Shown here: positions 44,521 to 52,775 of the stretch, in pieces | How positions within the stretch are numbered: the stretch's first letter is position 1 | Layout: each line of letters opens with the position of its first letter | Assembly (NCBI GenBank): GCA_963765935.1 | Contig: CAVXXX010000001.1 | Location: 806,001-870,000, forward strand | DNA from: JAMXLG01 sp963765935 | GTDB lineage: Bacteria > Vulcanimicrobiota > Vulcanimicrobiia > Vulcanimicrobiales > Vulcanimicrobiaceae | Length of the DNA stretch: 64,000 nucleotides | Direction of reading: 5' to 3' | The notes under the pieces: model-generated | Databases searched by the model: none | What the model was told of the DNA's origin: nothing | What the model saw: only the letters and a program-made list of their open reading frames with translations | Position numbers and translations under genes: made by a program

Positions 44521-44949
44521 TCAGGTTGCGGCTTTCGGCATAACACCTGTGTCTTGCATCAGCGCGAGCGTATCGAAGACCTCGTGAAATTCTTTGATTT
44601 TGCCGTCTTCGAATTTGATCATCACAAAGACGATTGACTGCACGCGACGGCCGGAAGCCGGTGCACCGAGGAACGGGCCCGTGTGTGTGCCTTGCCAGAC
44701 CTCGCGTACCATCGCCGTGTCCCCACCAGAGACGAGATCCGTCAGCGTGTGCGAACTGTCGGAAAATGCCGATGCGAAACTCTGCATGACACCCTTGAAC
44801 TGCTCGCGATCGAGCTGCTGTCCCGGGACGAATGCAGTGAAACCCTCAGCTGCAATGTCATTAAATCGCGACCACGGAATTTTTCCGCTTTGCATGTCGT
44901 CGATCAGCGCAAAGATGCTGCGCACGCGTCCGTCCATTGCTACCGGCAT
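44521..44949 (-). CDS. SnoaL/NTF2-like protein
   Basis: A 142-residue protein starting at ATG 44949 with GGGGAG 10 bases upstream. It has the SnoaL-like cone fold: an N-terminal helix RSIFALIDDMQSGKI, AAEGFTAFVPGQQLDREQF, ASAFSDSSHTLTDLVS, then the strand pair AMVREVWQGTHTGPFLGAPASG and IVFVMIKFEDGKIKEFHEVFD. Members are polyketide cyclases, limonene hydrolases or orphans. The start overlaps the stop of the gene at 44940. It is one of several genes between glyS and rlmN. Confidence 0.82.
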   Translation of the reverse strand: MPVAMDGRVRSIFALIDDMQSGKIPWSRFNDIAAEGFTAFVPGQQLDREQFKGVMQSFASAFSDSSHTLTDLVSGGDTAMVREVWQGTHTGPFLGAPASGRRVQSIVFVMIKFEDGKIKEFHEVFDTLALMQDTGVMPKAAT

Positions 44950-45326
44950 TCGGATGTTGACTCCCCGTCCCAATAATGCAGAATGTTCCCCGACTTCAAA
45001 AAATGCCGAACGATCACTTTGCCGTTCATGGACCGCACGACGTTCGTCCACGTCCATACGCCGTTGACCGGACCACGCGAGTTTGCCGACGATGCTTCGC
45101 CGTCGCTTGTCAACTGAGTACGAACATAACGGTGATGCTCCCGATTATATGCGTACACGATGATCTCGGACGATTGCGAGTCATAGTTGCGTTGCACCAG
45201 CAGTCGCTTATCTGCCGTGAACGCCGTATCAGAAAAAAAGCGCGCGACCGGCTGATGTGACGTATGGATAACGCAGCTCTGATGGGCGCCGTAGAGCGCG
45301 GAAAGCGCAACTAATTCAGCAATCAT
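44940..45326 (-). CDS. Hypothetical protein (128 aa)
   Basis: A 128-residue beta-rich protein, VIHTSHQPVARFFSDTAFTADKRLL, then YAYNREHHRYVRTQL and WTWTNVVRSMNGKVIVRHFL. The pattern (header strand, W-x-W, GKVIVRHFL) resembles lipocalin-like or DUF1579-like domains, but I cannot assign it. The N terminus (IAELVALSALYGAHQ) is weakly hydrophobic and may be a short signal. Its stop overlaps the SnoaL gene start region, so the two are coupled. Confidence 0.6.
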   Translation of the reverse strand: MIAELVALSALYGAHQSCVIHTSHQPVARFFSDTAFTADKRLLVQRNYDSQSSEIIVYAYNREHHRYVRTQLTSDGEASSANSRGPVNGVWTWTNVVRSMNGKVIVRHFLKSGNILHYWDGESTSECR

Positions 45327-45368
45327 GTGCCGAAATTATACAGCGCCGGCGAGGCATCCCGGTACGAG

Positions 45369-46337
45369 TCACAAGAAGATCGGAAGGGTCTTCGCCAATT
45401 GGTTTACCGGCTGGAGATCGTGTCTTTCGCACGCAATGAGAGCGACGCCGTTGCCTTGCAAAATCTCAGACACCCATGCGACATCGTTGCGTAGGGCTGC
45501 GCCAAATGCCAAAACCGGTCTCGCCATGCCGATCTCTGCACGATAGCGGACCGAATAATCGAACAGCTGTCCCATCCCATACCGCATCCGATCTACCGTC
45601 GATGACGGTCGCGCCAAACTTTTAACTTCGATAAGAAGACGTTCGTTGCCGAAGCGAGCCAAAAGGTCGACGTTGTTGTTGAACAAGCACGAACCACCGC
45701 GCCGCTCTACCAGGCCCTTTAATAACTTGAGCGTTTCCTGATGATCGGCTCTCGCTCGTTCCTGAAGAGCCGCAGCTTCAAACACGTCGGGACCAGTGCC
45801 GCTGGGACGGTAGCCTGTGCCGTCTGGGACAACATTGAGCTCTCGGAACGGGTCACGCGGAGGCTGGAGCAACGGAGAAACTCGACCGGCAATCACATCG
45901 TCGACGGATGGCGCATCAGCTAGCGTCGACCCCACCAGCCCGGCAGATGCAAGTATCCGATGGAAGTCGAGATCATCGATGTACCTAACGGAACGGCCTT
46001 GGAACGCGTCGCGGTTAGGATATCGAGATTCGTACATTTGGCCCGACGCATCTTCGAACGGAACCGGCTGTGGAAACCGGATCGGTTTACGAATATCCAC
46101 GAAACGATGGTTCTCGTCCTGAGGATCAGCGTACACATCTCCGAGCTCACCGCACCCGAAGTACCGGCTCGCTTGACCTACCGCCGCACCGCGCGCCGGC
46201 CGGTAATACACGAACCGTTCACCGCCGCGTATCTCATCAAAATACTGACGTGGATAGTGATAAACGACAAACTCAGTGTCCTTGTACTGCGGATCGTCGC
46301 GCCAGGCGCGCTGCATCAGCACAATCGGCATCGACAT
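45369..46337 (-). CDS. Predicted restriction-type nuclease: PUA/EVE-like N domain plus PD-(D/E)XK
   Basis: A 322-residue protein. The N-terminal half (VVYHYPRQYFDEIRGGERFVYY, then RYFGCGELGDVY) matches the EVE/PUA-like reader domains seen in modification-dependent nucleases and HNH enzymes. The C-terminal half has a PD-(D/E)XK core: NNNVDLLARFGNERLLIEVKSL, with Asp and the E-x-K pair, then a helical MGQLFDYSVRYR as in the family's Q/Y motif. Together they suggest a stand-alone type IV-like enzyme cleaving modified DNA. No methylase is adjacent. It lies in the accessory stretch beside rlmN. Confidence 0.65.
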   Translation of the reverse strand: MSMPIVLMQRAWRDDPQYKDTEFVVYHYPRQYFDEIRGGERFVYYRPARGAAVGQASRYFGCGELGDVYADPQDENHRFVDIRKPIRFPQPVPFEDASGQMYESRYPNRDAFQGRSVRYIDDLDFHRILASAGLVGSTLADAPSVDDVIAGRVSPLLQPPRDPFRELNVVPDGTGYRPSGTGPDVFEAAALQERARADHQETLKLLKGLVERRGGSCLFNNNVDLLARFGNERLLIEVKSLARPSSTVDRMRYGMGQLFDYSVRYRAEIGMARPVLAFGAALRNDVAWVSEILQGNGVALIACERHDLQPVNQLAKTLPIFL

Positions 46338-46604
46338 TTCGCTTCAAACCGGCACGATTGATTCCTTGTCGAGCGGCTCCAGTCGCAGTGGGTCAGCCTC
46401 CCATTGCGAAGGCGGTGCACGGTGTGCTATTTTGTCGGCGGGGTATCAGGCCGACAGAGACATCGAAACGCGCGGGGCGTCGCAGTAATGCGGCGCCTTG
46501 TCGATTTTTGTCTCCCGTGTGGATGACTTATGAACCTTCGGCTGGGTCTCAGAGCGTAACTGCCCGCAAGTAGGGGTCACGAATCGGGCGCGAAACAGCA
46601 AGTC
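46338..46604. other. Intergenic region with fossil rlmN end
   Basis: A 267-base gap between the divergently read nuclease (starts 46337) and the small membrane protein (starts 46605). It contains the 34-base copy of the rlmN 3' end at 46537-46570 (own entry). The rest (46338-46536) shows no gene; it presumably holds the nuclease promoter, which I cannot place. Confidence 0.6.
46537..46570 (-). repeat. Direct repeat, left copy: fossil of rlmN 3' end
   Basis: 30 of 34 bases match 47170-47203, the 3' end of rlmN, in the same orientation. Read on the minus strand it encodes TCGQLRSETQPKVH, against RlmN ACGQLRSETQPKAH. The changes are mostly synonymous, so it looks like a diverged genuine gene end. 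The match starts at the codon of the catalytic Cys and stops abruptly upstream of it. Confidence 0.8.
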
Positions 46605-47123
46605 ATGAATTGGGAAGCCGTCTCTGCTCTAAGCACGGCCCTAACAGGCGCAGTCATCCTCGTTACTGCGGTCGGCGGCATCGCACAACTGCGCCAACTT
46701 CGCGCTCAACGCCGCGACAGCGCTACCATCGAACTCGTGCGCTCGTTTCAAGACGTAACGTTTGCGCAGGTATTTCCGCTCGTCATGAGCCTACCGCTGG
46801 GGCTCTCCGCTTCGGACCTCCGGAGCCGTGGTGCGCGCTATGAAGAAGCTGCACAGATTCTCGGCATGCGCTTCGAATTGCTCGGCGTGCTCGTCCATCG
46901 AAGGGCAATTTCATTTGACGTAGCGCAAGATCTCACGGGAGGTGCATGTATCGGCGTCTGGCATCGACTGAAAGGCGCAGTTACGGACACGCGGCAAGAG
47001 CAAGGCTACCGCATGTATTTGGAATGGTTTCAATGGCTCGCGGAGCAGTTCGAAAAGCATGGAAAGCTGCAGCAAACTCCGGCGCACGTACGATTTGTCG
47101 ATTGGGATTCGACGCAGAGCTAA
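46605..47123 (+). CDS. Small membrane-anchored helical protein (DUF4760-like)
   Basis: A 172-residue protein with one N-terminal membrane helix (ALTGAVILVTAVGGIAQL) followed by a coiled helical domain: RQLRAQRRDSATIELVRSF, AAQILGMRFELLGVLVHRRAI, YRMYLEWFQWLAEQFEKHG. This layout (TM, LRxQ linker, helical bundle) resembles DUF4760-type proteins, which occur in phage and accessory regions with no known role. It lies between the fossil and real rlmN ends, on the strand opposite rlmN. No strong ribosome site is seen. Confidence 0.65.
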   Translation: MNWEAVSALSTALTGAVILVTAVGGIAQLRQLRAQRRDSATIELVRSFQDVTFAQVFPLVMSLPLGLSASDLRSRGARYEEAAQILGMRFELLGVLVHRRAISFDVAQDLTGGACIGVWHRLKGAVTDTRQEQGYRMYLEWFQWLAEQFEKHGKLQQTPAHVRFVDWDSTQS

Positions 47124-47147
47124 AAATCGTTGTCCGAACCTGCGAAT

Positions 47148-48239
47148 TCAGGAAGGTAGGGCGTGCGCTTTCGGCTGAGTCTCGGAGCGTAACTGGCCGC
47201 ACGCTGCGGAGATGTCGCGGCCCATGTTGTGGCGGACGGTGGTTGGGACAGCGGCTTGGTCGAGCACGGCGGCAAATCCCCAGATGCGTTCGTCGGCGGT
47301 GCCTTGGAACGGGCCATCGGGCGTCGAGTTATACGGAATCAAATTCACGTGGTACAGCTTGCCGCGCATGAGGTCGGCGAGTTCGCGCGCGCACTCTTCC
47401 GTATCGTTCACGCCTTCGAGCATCACGTATTCAAAGAACACTTTACGGTTCGTCTTCTCGACGTAACGTTCAACCGCCGACATTAATTCGGCAGTATCGA
47501 ACTTGCGATTCACCGGCATGATCGAGCTGCGAACGCGATCGCTCGGCGCATGCAGCGAGATTGCGAGATTGACCTGCAGTCCTTCATCCGCAAAACGATC
47601 GATCTTATCAACGAGGCCTACCGTAGAAATCGTGATGTGCCGATGTCCGAGGCCGAGTCCATGGGGATCGTGCAGCAGCGCGACGGCGTTCATTACCGAA
47701 TCGTAGTTGTGGAACGGCTCGCCCATGCCCATGAAGACGACGTTGGTGATGCGCTTCCCGCGCGATTGCAACTCGCGGGCAAAGAAGCGTGCTTGATCGA
47801 AGATTTCCGTCGCATCGAGATTGCGCGTGAACCCAGCCTGCCCCGTCGAACAAAACGCGCACGCAAACGCGCAACCGGCTTGCGACGAGATGCACACGGT
47901 CGTGCGATCTCCATAGTGCTCCATCAGCACGGCTTCGACTTCGTTACCGTCGCGCAGGCGGAACAGACCCTTCGTTGTTTGCCCGTCCTTCGAACGTTGC
48001 AGCACGACCGGCTCCACCGACGAGAAAGAAACGCCACGCGCGGAAAATTCGCCACGAAGTTCTTTGGGAAGCGTCGTGACGGTGTCGATGTCCTCGACCA
48101 ATTCTTTGGTCGCGGCGCGATAGAGTTGCTTGAGGCGGAACGGCTTGAGGTCGTAGGCACGCACGAATTCGTCCGCGCCGGCAAAGCCGGCACGGCGAGC
48201 GACGTCGTCAGCCCAAATACGAAGGGGATCCCTGGTCAT
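47148..48239 (-). CDS. rlmN: Dual-specificity rRNA/tRNA m2A methyltransferase
   Basis: A 363-residue radical-SAM enzyme that methylates A2503 of 23S rRNA and A37 of some tRNAs. The iron-sulfur cluster is Cys123-x3-Cys127-x2-Cys130 (AGCAFACAFCSTG); GMGEP binds SAM; the methyl-carrier Cys is C347 in AACGQL. The last 16 residues (after C347) are duplicated 600 bases downstream, suggesting that the current 3' end was brought in by recombination. Upstream, the uracil-DNA glycosylase gene ends 20 bases before its start. Confidence 0.95.
   Translation of the reverse strand: MTRDPLRIWADDVARRAGFAGADEFVRAYDLKPFRLKQLYRAATKELVEDIDTVTTLPKELRGEFSARGVSFSSVEPVVLQRSKDGQTTKGLFRLRDGNEVEAVLMEHYGDRTTVCISSQAGCAFACAFCSTGQAGFTRNLDATEIFDQARFFARELQSRGKRITNVVFMGMGEPFHNYDSVMNAVALLHDPHGLGLGHRHITISTVGLVDKIDRFADEGLQVNLAISLHAPSDRVRSSIMPVNRKFDTAELMSAVERYVEKTNRKVFFEYVMLEGVNDTEECARELADLMRGKLYHVNLIPYNSTPDGPFQGTADERIWGFAAVLDQAAVPTTVRHNMGRDISAACGQLRSETQPKAHALPS
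47170..47203 (-). repeat. Direct repeat, right copy: current rlmN 3' end
   Basis: This is the 34-base partner of 46537-46570 with 4 mismatches, lying within rlmN codons for C347 to P356. The pair brackets about 600 bases that hold one gene. No target-site duplication shorter than this and no inverted repeats were found. Confidence 0.8.
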
Positions 48240-48259
48240 GGCAGCACCCCATCATACCA

Positions 48260-48919
48260 CTACGTGTCAAACAGGGCTGCTTGCTCCACCCGGGTGCTTG
48301 GCGGCTGCTCGTCGAGTTTCTCGCGAACCGCCTTTAAGTCGTTCCAGACCATGCGTTTCATGGCGTTCAGTTCACCGCCGGTCTGCCGCAAAATGTATGC
48401 CGGATGGAACGTCACCATCAACGCAATGCCCTGAGGGCCTTCGTACCAGCGGCCGCGCATCTTCGTGATTTGGAAGTCGCGTCCGAGAAATGACTTCGCC
48501 GCCGGCGCGCCGAGTGCAAGAATGACGCGCGGCGAAATAATGTCGATTTGTTCGTCGAGAAACGACCGGCAGTTGGCCATCTCCTGCGGTTCGGGTGCGC
48601 GGTTCTTCGGCCCGCGTGGGCCGGGCAACGTCGGACGGCATTTTACGGTATTACAGATATAAATTTCTTCGCGCGCAAGATCGATCGCGCCAAGCATCTT
48701 GTCGAGCAACTGTCCCGCGCGCCCGACAAACGGCCGTCCGAGCAAATCTTCCGTTTCGCCCGGTCCTTCACCAATGACCATCAACCGCGCGCACGGATCG
48801 CCTTCGCCGTACACGTTATTGCGCCGCTGCGATCCGATTGCACATTTCCGGCATGCCGCCGCCGCTCCCGCGGCATGTTCGAGCAGCCGCGCACGTCGCG
48901 CACGCTCCTCAAGCATCAA
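48260..48919 (-). CDS. Uracil-DNA glycosylase, family 4 (Fe-S)
   Basis: A 219-residue DNA repair enzyme that removes uracil arising from cytosine deamination. Motif A is GEGPGETEDLLGRPFVG, and motif B is HPAYILR. The 4Fe-4S ligands are Cys in ACRKC, in ICNTVKC and in MANCRSF. The GPRGPKNRAPEP loop is typical. Family 4 enzymes are common in thermophiles and deep bacterial lineages. It overlaps the YbjQ gene's stop by 11 bases at its start. Confidence 0.94.
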   Translation of the reverse strand: MMLEERARRARLLEHAAGAAAACRKCAIGSQRRNNVYGEGDPCARLMVIGEGPGETEDLLGRPFVGRAGQLLDKMLGAIDLAREEIYICNTVKCRPTLPGPRGPKNRAPEPQEMANCRSFLDEQIDIISPRVILALGAPAAKSFLGRDFQITKMRGRWYEGPQGIALMVTFHPAYILRQTGGELNAMKRMVWNDLKAVREKLDEQPPSTRVEQAALFDT

Positions 48920-49259
48920 CTTCGCCTTCGTCAGGTGCGGTCAGCACGGCTTCCCCGAAAGCTACGACTTTGCACGAACCATCGGAACTCTCGGAGACGT
49001 GAAAGCTCAACCCGATCACGGCGTTTGCGCCCAATGCCGTCGCGCGTTTGTAGATGCCGTCCAGCGCTTCATTGCGCAAGTGTTCCGCGTCGCTAAGAAA
49101 TTCATTCGGGGACATGCCGATCAGCATGCCGAGACTTCGAAACGTCGAGCGGAGGCGGTTGCGGGGCCGCGACGCGATTCCCGAAACGTAGCCATAACGG
49201 CGCACGATACGAACGCCGTCAAGTTCGCTGAAGGTGACCACGTCGTGCGGGGCAATCAT
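48909..49259 (-). CDS. YbjQ/DUF74 family protein
   Basis: A 116-residue homo-oligomeric fold protein. The visible blocks are VRIVRRYGYVSGIASRP, the helix AEHLRNEALDGIYKRATALGANAVIGL and the C-terminal strand SCKVVAFGEAVL. YbjQ proteins are usually called heavy-metal-binding or dodecin-like, but their role is unproven. It starts divergently from the GT9 gene (10-base gap) and is coupled to the uracil-DNA glycosylase gene. Confidence 0.88.
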   Translation of the reverse strand: MIAPHDVVTFSELDGVRIVRRYGYVSGIASRPRNRLRSTFRSLGMLIGMSPNEFLSDAEHLRNEALDGIYKRATALGANAVIGLSFHVSESSDGSCKVVAFGEAVLTAPDEGEVDA

Positions 49260-49268
49260 GCAACCACC

Positions 49269-50240
49269 ATGCCGCAGACTTCACCGTCGGTTCTCGTGAT
49301 CCGCCTCGATGCGATCGGCGATGCGCTTGCGTTGACGCCGCTCCTCGCCGCCCTGCGCGAGCGGTCCATCCCGGTCGACCTTGTGCTCCGCGGCGTAAAC
49401 GCGCACATCTTTTCATCGCGGGCCGCCCGCGCCGTCTACATCGCGCCATTCGCACTGCGTTCGACTACATCCGAGAATCGCCGAGCCATCGACGAATTTG
49501 CGACGCGCTTGCAACCCAACAAATATACGCACGTCTTGGTCGCGACCGAAGACCCCGGCGGTTACCGTCTTGCGCACGCAATTGGAGCGCCGGTGCGCGT
49601 CGGCTTCATTAACGGATGGGGCAAGCCGCTGAAATCATTGTGGGCGCGAACGTTCGTGAACCGCGCGATCGTGCGCAGCGCCGGACTCGATCCAAACGCG
49701 CCCCATGAATGCGCCGTCCTTTTCGAACTCGGACGAACGCTCCTCGGCGATCACGTTACGCCGACACGCGATCCCGCGCGTCTGCGTCCGCTAATCCTCG
49801 AACGAGAACCCGCGCGCGGCACACGCGTCGCCTTTCAAGTGAGCGACAAGTGGCAACGTCTCGGTATCGCGTTTGACGACGTCGTTGCGGCGTTGCACGG
49901 TGCTGCGCAAACCGGCGAGATTCATGCAATCGCTTCCGAGAACGAAGCGGCATACGCGCGCAGAGTCGCCACCGCGAGTGGCATTGCCGTGGACCGCTAT
50001 GCGACGCTCGAGCCCTGGAAAGAAGCGATCGCGGGAGCGCGCGCGTTAATTGCTCCGGATTCGGGCGCGGTTCACGTTGCGGGGATGTTGGGAACGCCGA
50101 CCGTCGCCGTCTTTCCGCCGATCGCACAATTTTCGCTCCAGACCGCGCGATGGGCCCCGTGGGCAGCGCCCTATCGCACGATTCGAGCGGAGAATGCCTG
50201 GCCGAACGAGATACCGCGCGCGCTGCACGAACTTATCTAA
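49269..50240 (+). CDS. Family 9 glycosyltransferase (heptosyltransferase-like)
   Basis: A 323-residue GT-B enzyme starting at ATG 49269. The start VLVIRLDAIGDALALTPLLAAL is the GT9 signature, and the C-terminal donor site reads LIAPDSGAVHVAGMLGTPTVAVF. GT9 enzymes add heptose or related sugars to lipopolysaccharide core, which supports an outer membrane with some form of LPS or capsule. It converges with the DUF2079 gene, sharing 4 bases at the stops. The sugar specificity is not readable. Confidence 0.92.
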   Translation: MPQTSPSVLVIRLDAIGDALALTPLLAALRERSIPVDLVLRGVNAHIFSSRAARAVYIAPFALRSTTSENRRAIDEFATRLQPNKYTHVLVATEDPGGYRLAHAIGAPVRVGFINGWGKPLKSLWARTFVNRAIVRSAGLDPNAPHECAVLFELGRTLLGDHVTPTRDPARLRPLILEREPARGTRVAFQVSDKWQRLGIAFDDVVAALHGAAQTGEIHAIASENEAAYARRVATASGIAVDRYATLEPWKEAIAGARALIAPDSGAVHVAGMLGTPTVAVFPPIAQFSLQTARWAPWAAPYRTIRAENAWPNEIPRALHELI

Positions 50241-51574
50241 CGGCAAGATCCATGCCGGCGGTAGAGTTCGATCGAGTCGCGCCGCTCCGAGAGCGTGTAC
50301 GCACCGGAAGCGACGAGTGTCACGAAGGCCTCCCCATATTCTTGCAAACGCGGTGATTCTGGAAAGGCGCGATCGATCAAAACATAGCATGCGTCCAGCG
50401 GATCGCGGGCGGTTTCCGGAAGTAGACGCGCATTGGGATCGTTCAACGCAAGGTGCGTGTACGCTTCTTCTTGTGTCGCAATCGACGCATTGCGCGGGAG
50501 CTGCAAAAGTTTCCGGTCGAGCGCGACATCACGTGGTTGCATGCGGCGCAGATTCATGCCGGGATGGAGCGGATTGGCAACGGCAAGCTCCACGATACAT
50601 AACGCGCAGCACGTAACGATCAACGAGCGAACGCGGGGCAGCGGCAGTTCGCGAACCGCATATGCAAAGCCCGCGAGCACGTAGCCGATCCATGCACCCG
50701 CATAATGCGACCCGGTGGTGTACGTCGTGGACATCCGCGAAAGCAGCACTTCGGCAAACGGCGCCAGCGCAAACCACAACATGCGGGAGCGAAACGGAAG
50801 AAAGAGCAGCGGAATGAAGACGAGCGCGATAAAGCCGATCCGCTCGGCGATGCCTCCCGGGAAGAGCGATCGAACGTCATCACTCGACCAAGCGTAGAAC
50901 CGCACGGGTTGCCAATTCGGATTCGCGGCTGCGTGCGGTTGAATGATGAAGAAAAACACGGCGGCAATCGCGATACCGGCGACGGCGACGGTCGCGCCTG
51001 CAATACCGCGCGGCGAGCCGCGATAATGCCACGCCGCCGCAACGCCGGCGATAGCCATGAAGATCGCTTGATCTTCTTTGATGCACATCGCAACGAGGGC
51101 CGCGGTCACCGCAACCGCGAGACGACCGGCATCAAACCCCCAAACTGCCCAGAGCACCGCGGCCGGAGCGAGGGCGCTTTCATGAAAGTCGTTAAACGTT
51201 AGGCCCTGCAGCGGCGGATAGAGGAACACCGCGAGCGCCGCAAGTCGCGCGATCGTTTTCGTGCCGGTACGTCTAACGAGCGCGTACGCAGGCGGGATGG
51301 CAAGCGCTCCACCCGCTGCGGAAACGGCGATTAGGGCGAACGGTGAATGCCAGAGCGCGACGATTGCGCCGACGATATAGAGCACCGGCGAAAAGTGGAA
51401 GGCCCAGTGGCTGCCTTCGATCGGATTGCAAAAGCACCCGAACGCGCTCGCAACCGTCTGCGCAAAGATGCCGAAGTCGACGAAGTTCCGATGAACGTTG
51501 TAGCGAATTGCGCCGAGCCACGTGAAGAGCGCTCCATAGATCAGCGCAAGAATCCACGGATACCGGTCGCGCAT
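50237..51574 (-). CDS. DUF2079 membrane protein (GT-C-like)
   Basis: A 445-residue protein with about ten membrane helices. The DUF2079 signatures are at the N terminus (NFVDFGIFAQTVA, then EGSHWAFHFSPVLY) and TFNDFHESALAPAAVLWA, CIKEDQAIF and YTTGSHYAGAW; the C-terminal 100 residues are soluble. DUF2079 proteins resemble GT-C glycosyltransferases that use lipid-linked sugars. It sits between prfB and GT9, on the same strand as prfB (the prfB stop abuts its start at 51575 with no gap). Confidence 0.88.
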   Translation of the reverse strand: MRDRYPWILALIYGALFTWLGAIRYNVHRNFVDFGIFAQTVASAFGCFCNPIEGSHWAFHFSPVLYIVGAIVALWHSPFALIAVSAAGGALAIPPAYALVRRTGTKTIARLAALAVFLYPPLQGLTFNDFHESALAPAAVLWAVWGFDAGRLAVAVTAALVAMCIKEDQAIFMAIAGVAAAWHYRGSPRGIAGATVAVAGIAIAAVFFFIIQPHAAANPNWQPVRFYAWSSDDVRSLFPGGIAERIGFIALVFIPLLFLPFRSRMLWFALAPFAEVLLSRMSTTYTTGSHYAGAWIGYVLAGFAYAVRELPLPRVRSLIVTCCALCIVELAVANPLHPGMNLRRMQPRDVALDRKLLQLPRNASIATQEEAYTHLALNDPNARLLPETARDPLDACYVLIDRAFPESPRLQEYGEAFVTLVASGAYTLSERRDSIELYRRHGSCR

Positions 51575-52682
51575 CTACGCGGTAAGCGTTCGACGCTGCT
51601 GCAAGTACGGCCAAATAAACGTGTCGATATCACCGTCCAATACGCCCTGCGCGTTGCCGGTCTCGACGTTCGTCCGATGGTCTTTCACCAGTTGATACGG
51701 CTGCAGAACGTACGAACGAATCTGCGATCCCCATTCGTTGGCTTGCCGCTCTCCGCGCAACTCCGCAAGCTTGGCATGACGCTCTTCGGCCGCGCGCTGC
51801 ACGAGCTTGGCGCGAAGAATGTTCATCGCGACGTCGCGGTTTTGCGCCTGCGAACGTTCCTGTTGCGAAGCAACGATCAGATTGGTCGGGATGTGAATAA
51901 TTCGCACCGCCGATTCCGTCTTATTTACATACTGGCCGCCGGCGCCGCCGGACTTGAACGTCTCGATGCGCAGGTCGTCCGGCTTGATCTCCACATCGAC
52001 GTCTTCTCCGGCTTCGATTTCCGGAATCACGTCAACCGCGGCGAAGGACGTGTGCCGGCGATGCGCTGCATCGAAGGGCGAGAGTCGAACCAGCCGGTGA
52101 ACACCGCGTTCGCTCTCGAGCATTCCGTATGCATTGCGCCCACGAACGAAGAACGTGACGGATTTTAGCCCGGCCTCTTCCGCAGGAGACTCGTCGACGA
52201 CCTGGGTCGAGAAGTGCTTCTGATCGGCCCAGCGCAGGTACATGCGAAGCAGCATCTGCGTCCAGTCCGCGGCATCGATTCCACCCGCACCGGCAAAGAC
52301 ACTCACGATCGCGCCGTGCGAATCGAACTCGCCGTCGAAATTCGCCGCCATCTCCAATTCGTCGATTACGTCAGACGCTTGTTCCAGGTTGCCGTCGACT
52401 TCCGCCGATGCGGCTTCGTCATCTCCGAAGAGTTCGAGCAATTCGCGTGCATCGCGCAGAACGCGGTCAACGCCATCCATGCGTCCCACCTCATCGCGCA
52501 AATCGGCGAGCTCTTTCATGGCACGCTGCGCGGCGTCGGGATCGTTCCAGAAGCCTTCGGCGCGCGAGCGCTCGTCCAGCTCGCTAATCTTGCGGCTTTG
52601 GCCTACGTAGTCAAAGACGCTCCTTCAGCGTCTTCAGGCGTTCGCTCAGGCGGTTGATCGTTGTAACTTGGGTCTCGCTCAT
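51575..52682 (-). CDS. prfB: Peptide chain release factor 2, with programmed +1 frameshift
   Basis: RF2 recognises UGA and UAA. The first 23 codons (ATG 52682, MSETQVTTINRLSERLKTL..) run into an in-frame TGA at 52611-52613; a +1 shift there continues as DYVGQSRKISELDERS and the rest to 51575, about 368 residues in all. Domain 3 has the GGQ loop SGGAGGQYVNKTESAV, and the codon reader SPF is in RLSPFDAAHRRHTSF. Without the shift the main frame has only an internal ATG at 52519. Start overlaps the divergent DUF1521-like gene's leader. Confidence 0.95.
52611..52625 (-). promoter_or_regulatory. prfB +1 frameshift site
   Basis: On the coding strand, AAGGAG lies three bases before CTT TGA C. This matches the E. 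coli stimulator and slippery stop in spacing and sequence. RF2 shortage lets the ribosome shift forward one base, so RF2 controls its own level. The following base is C, which weakens termination, as expected. Confidence 0.95.
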
Positions 52683-52775
52683 TGCGCAAGCCGGATTCTC
52701 GGCCGCGCCCGGGCTCCCTTGCCGCAAGCCAACTGCGGGGGATGGAAAGCACACCGATACGATGGAGGTTCCTCG

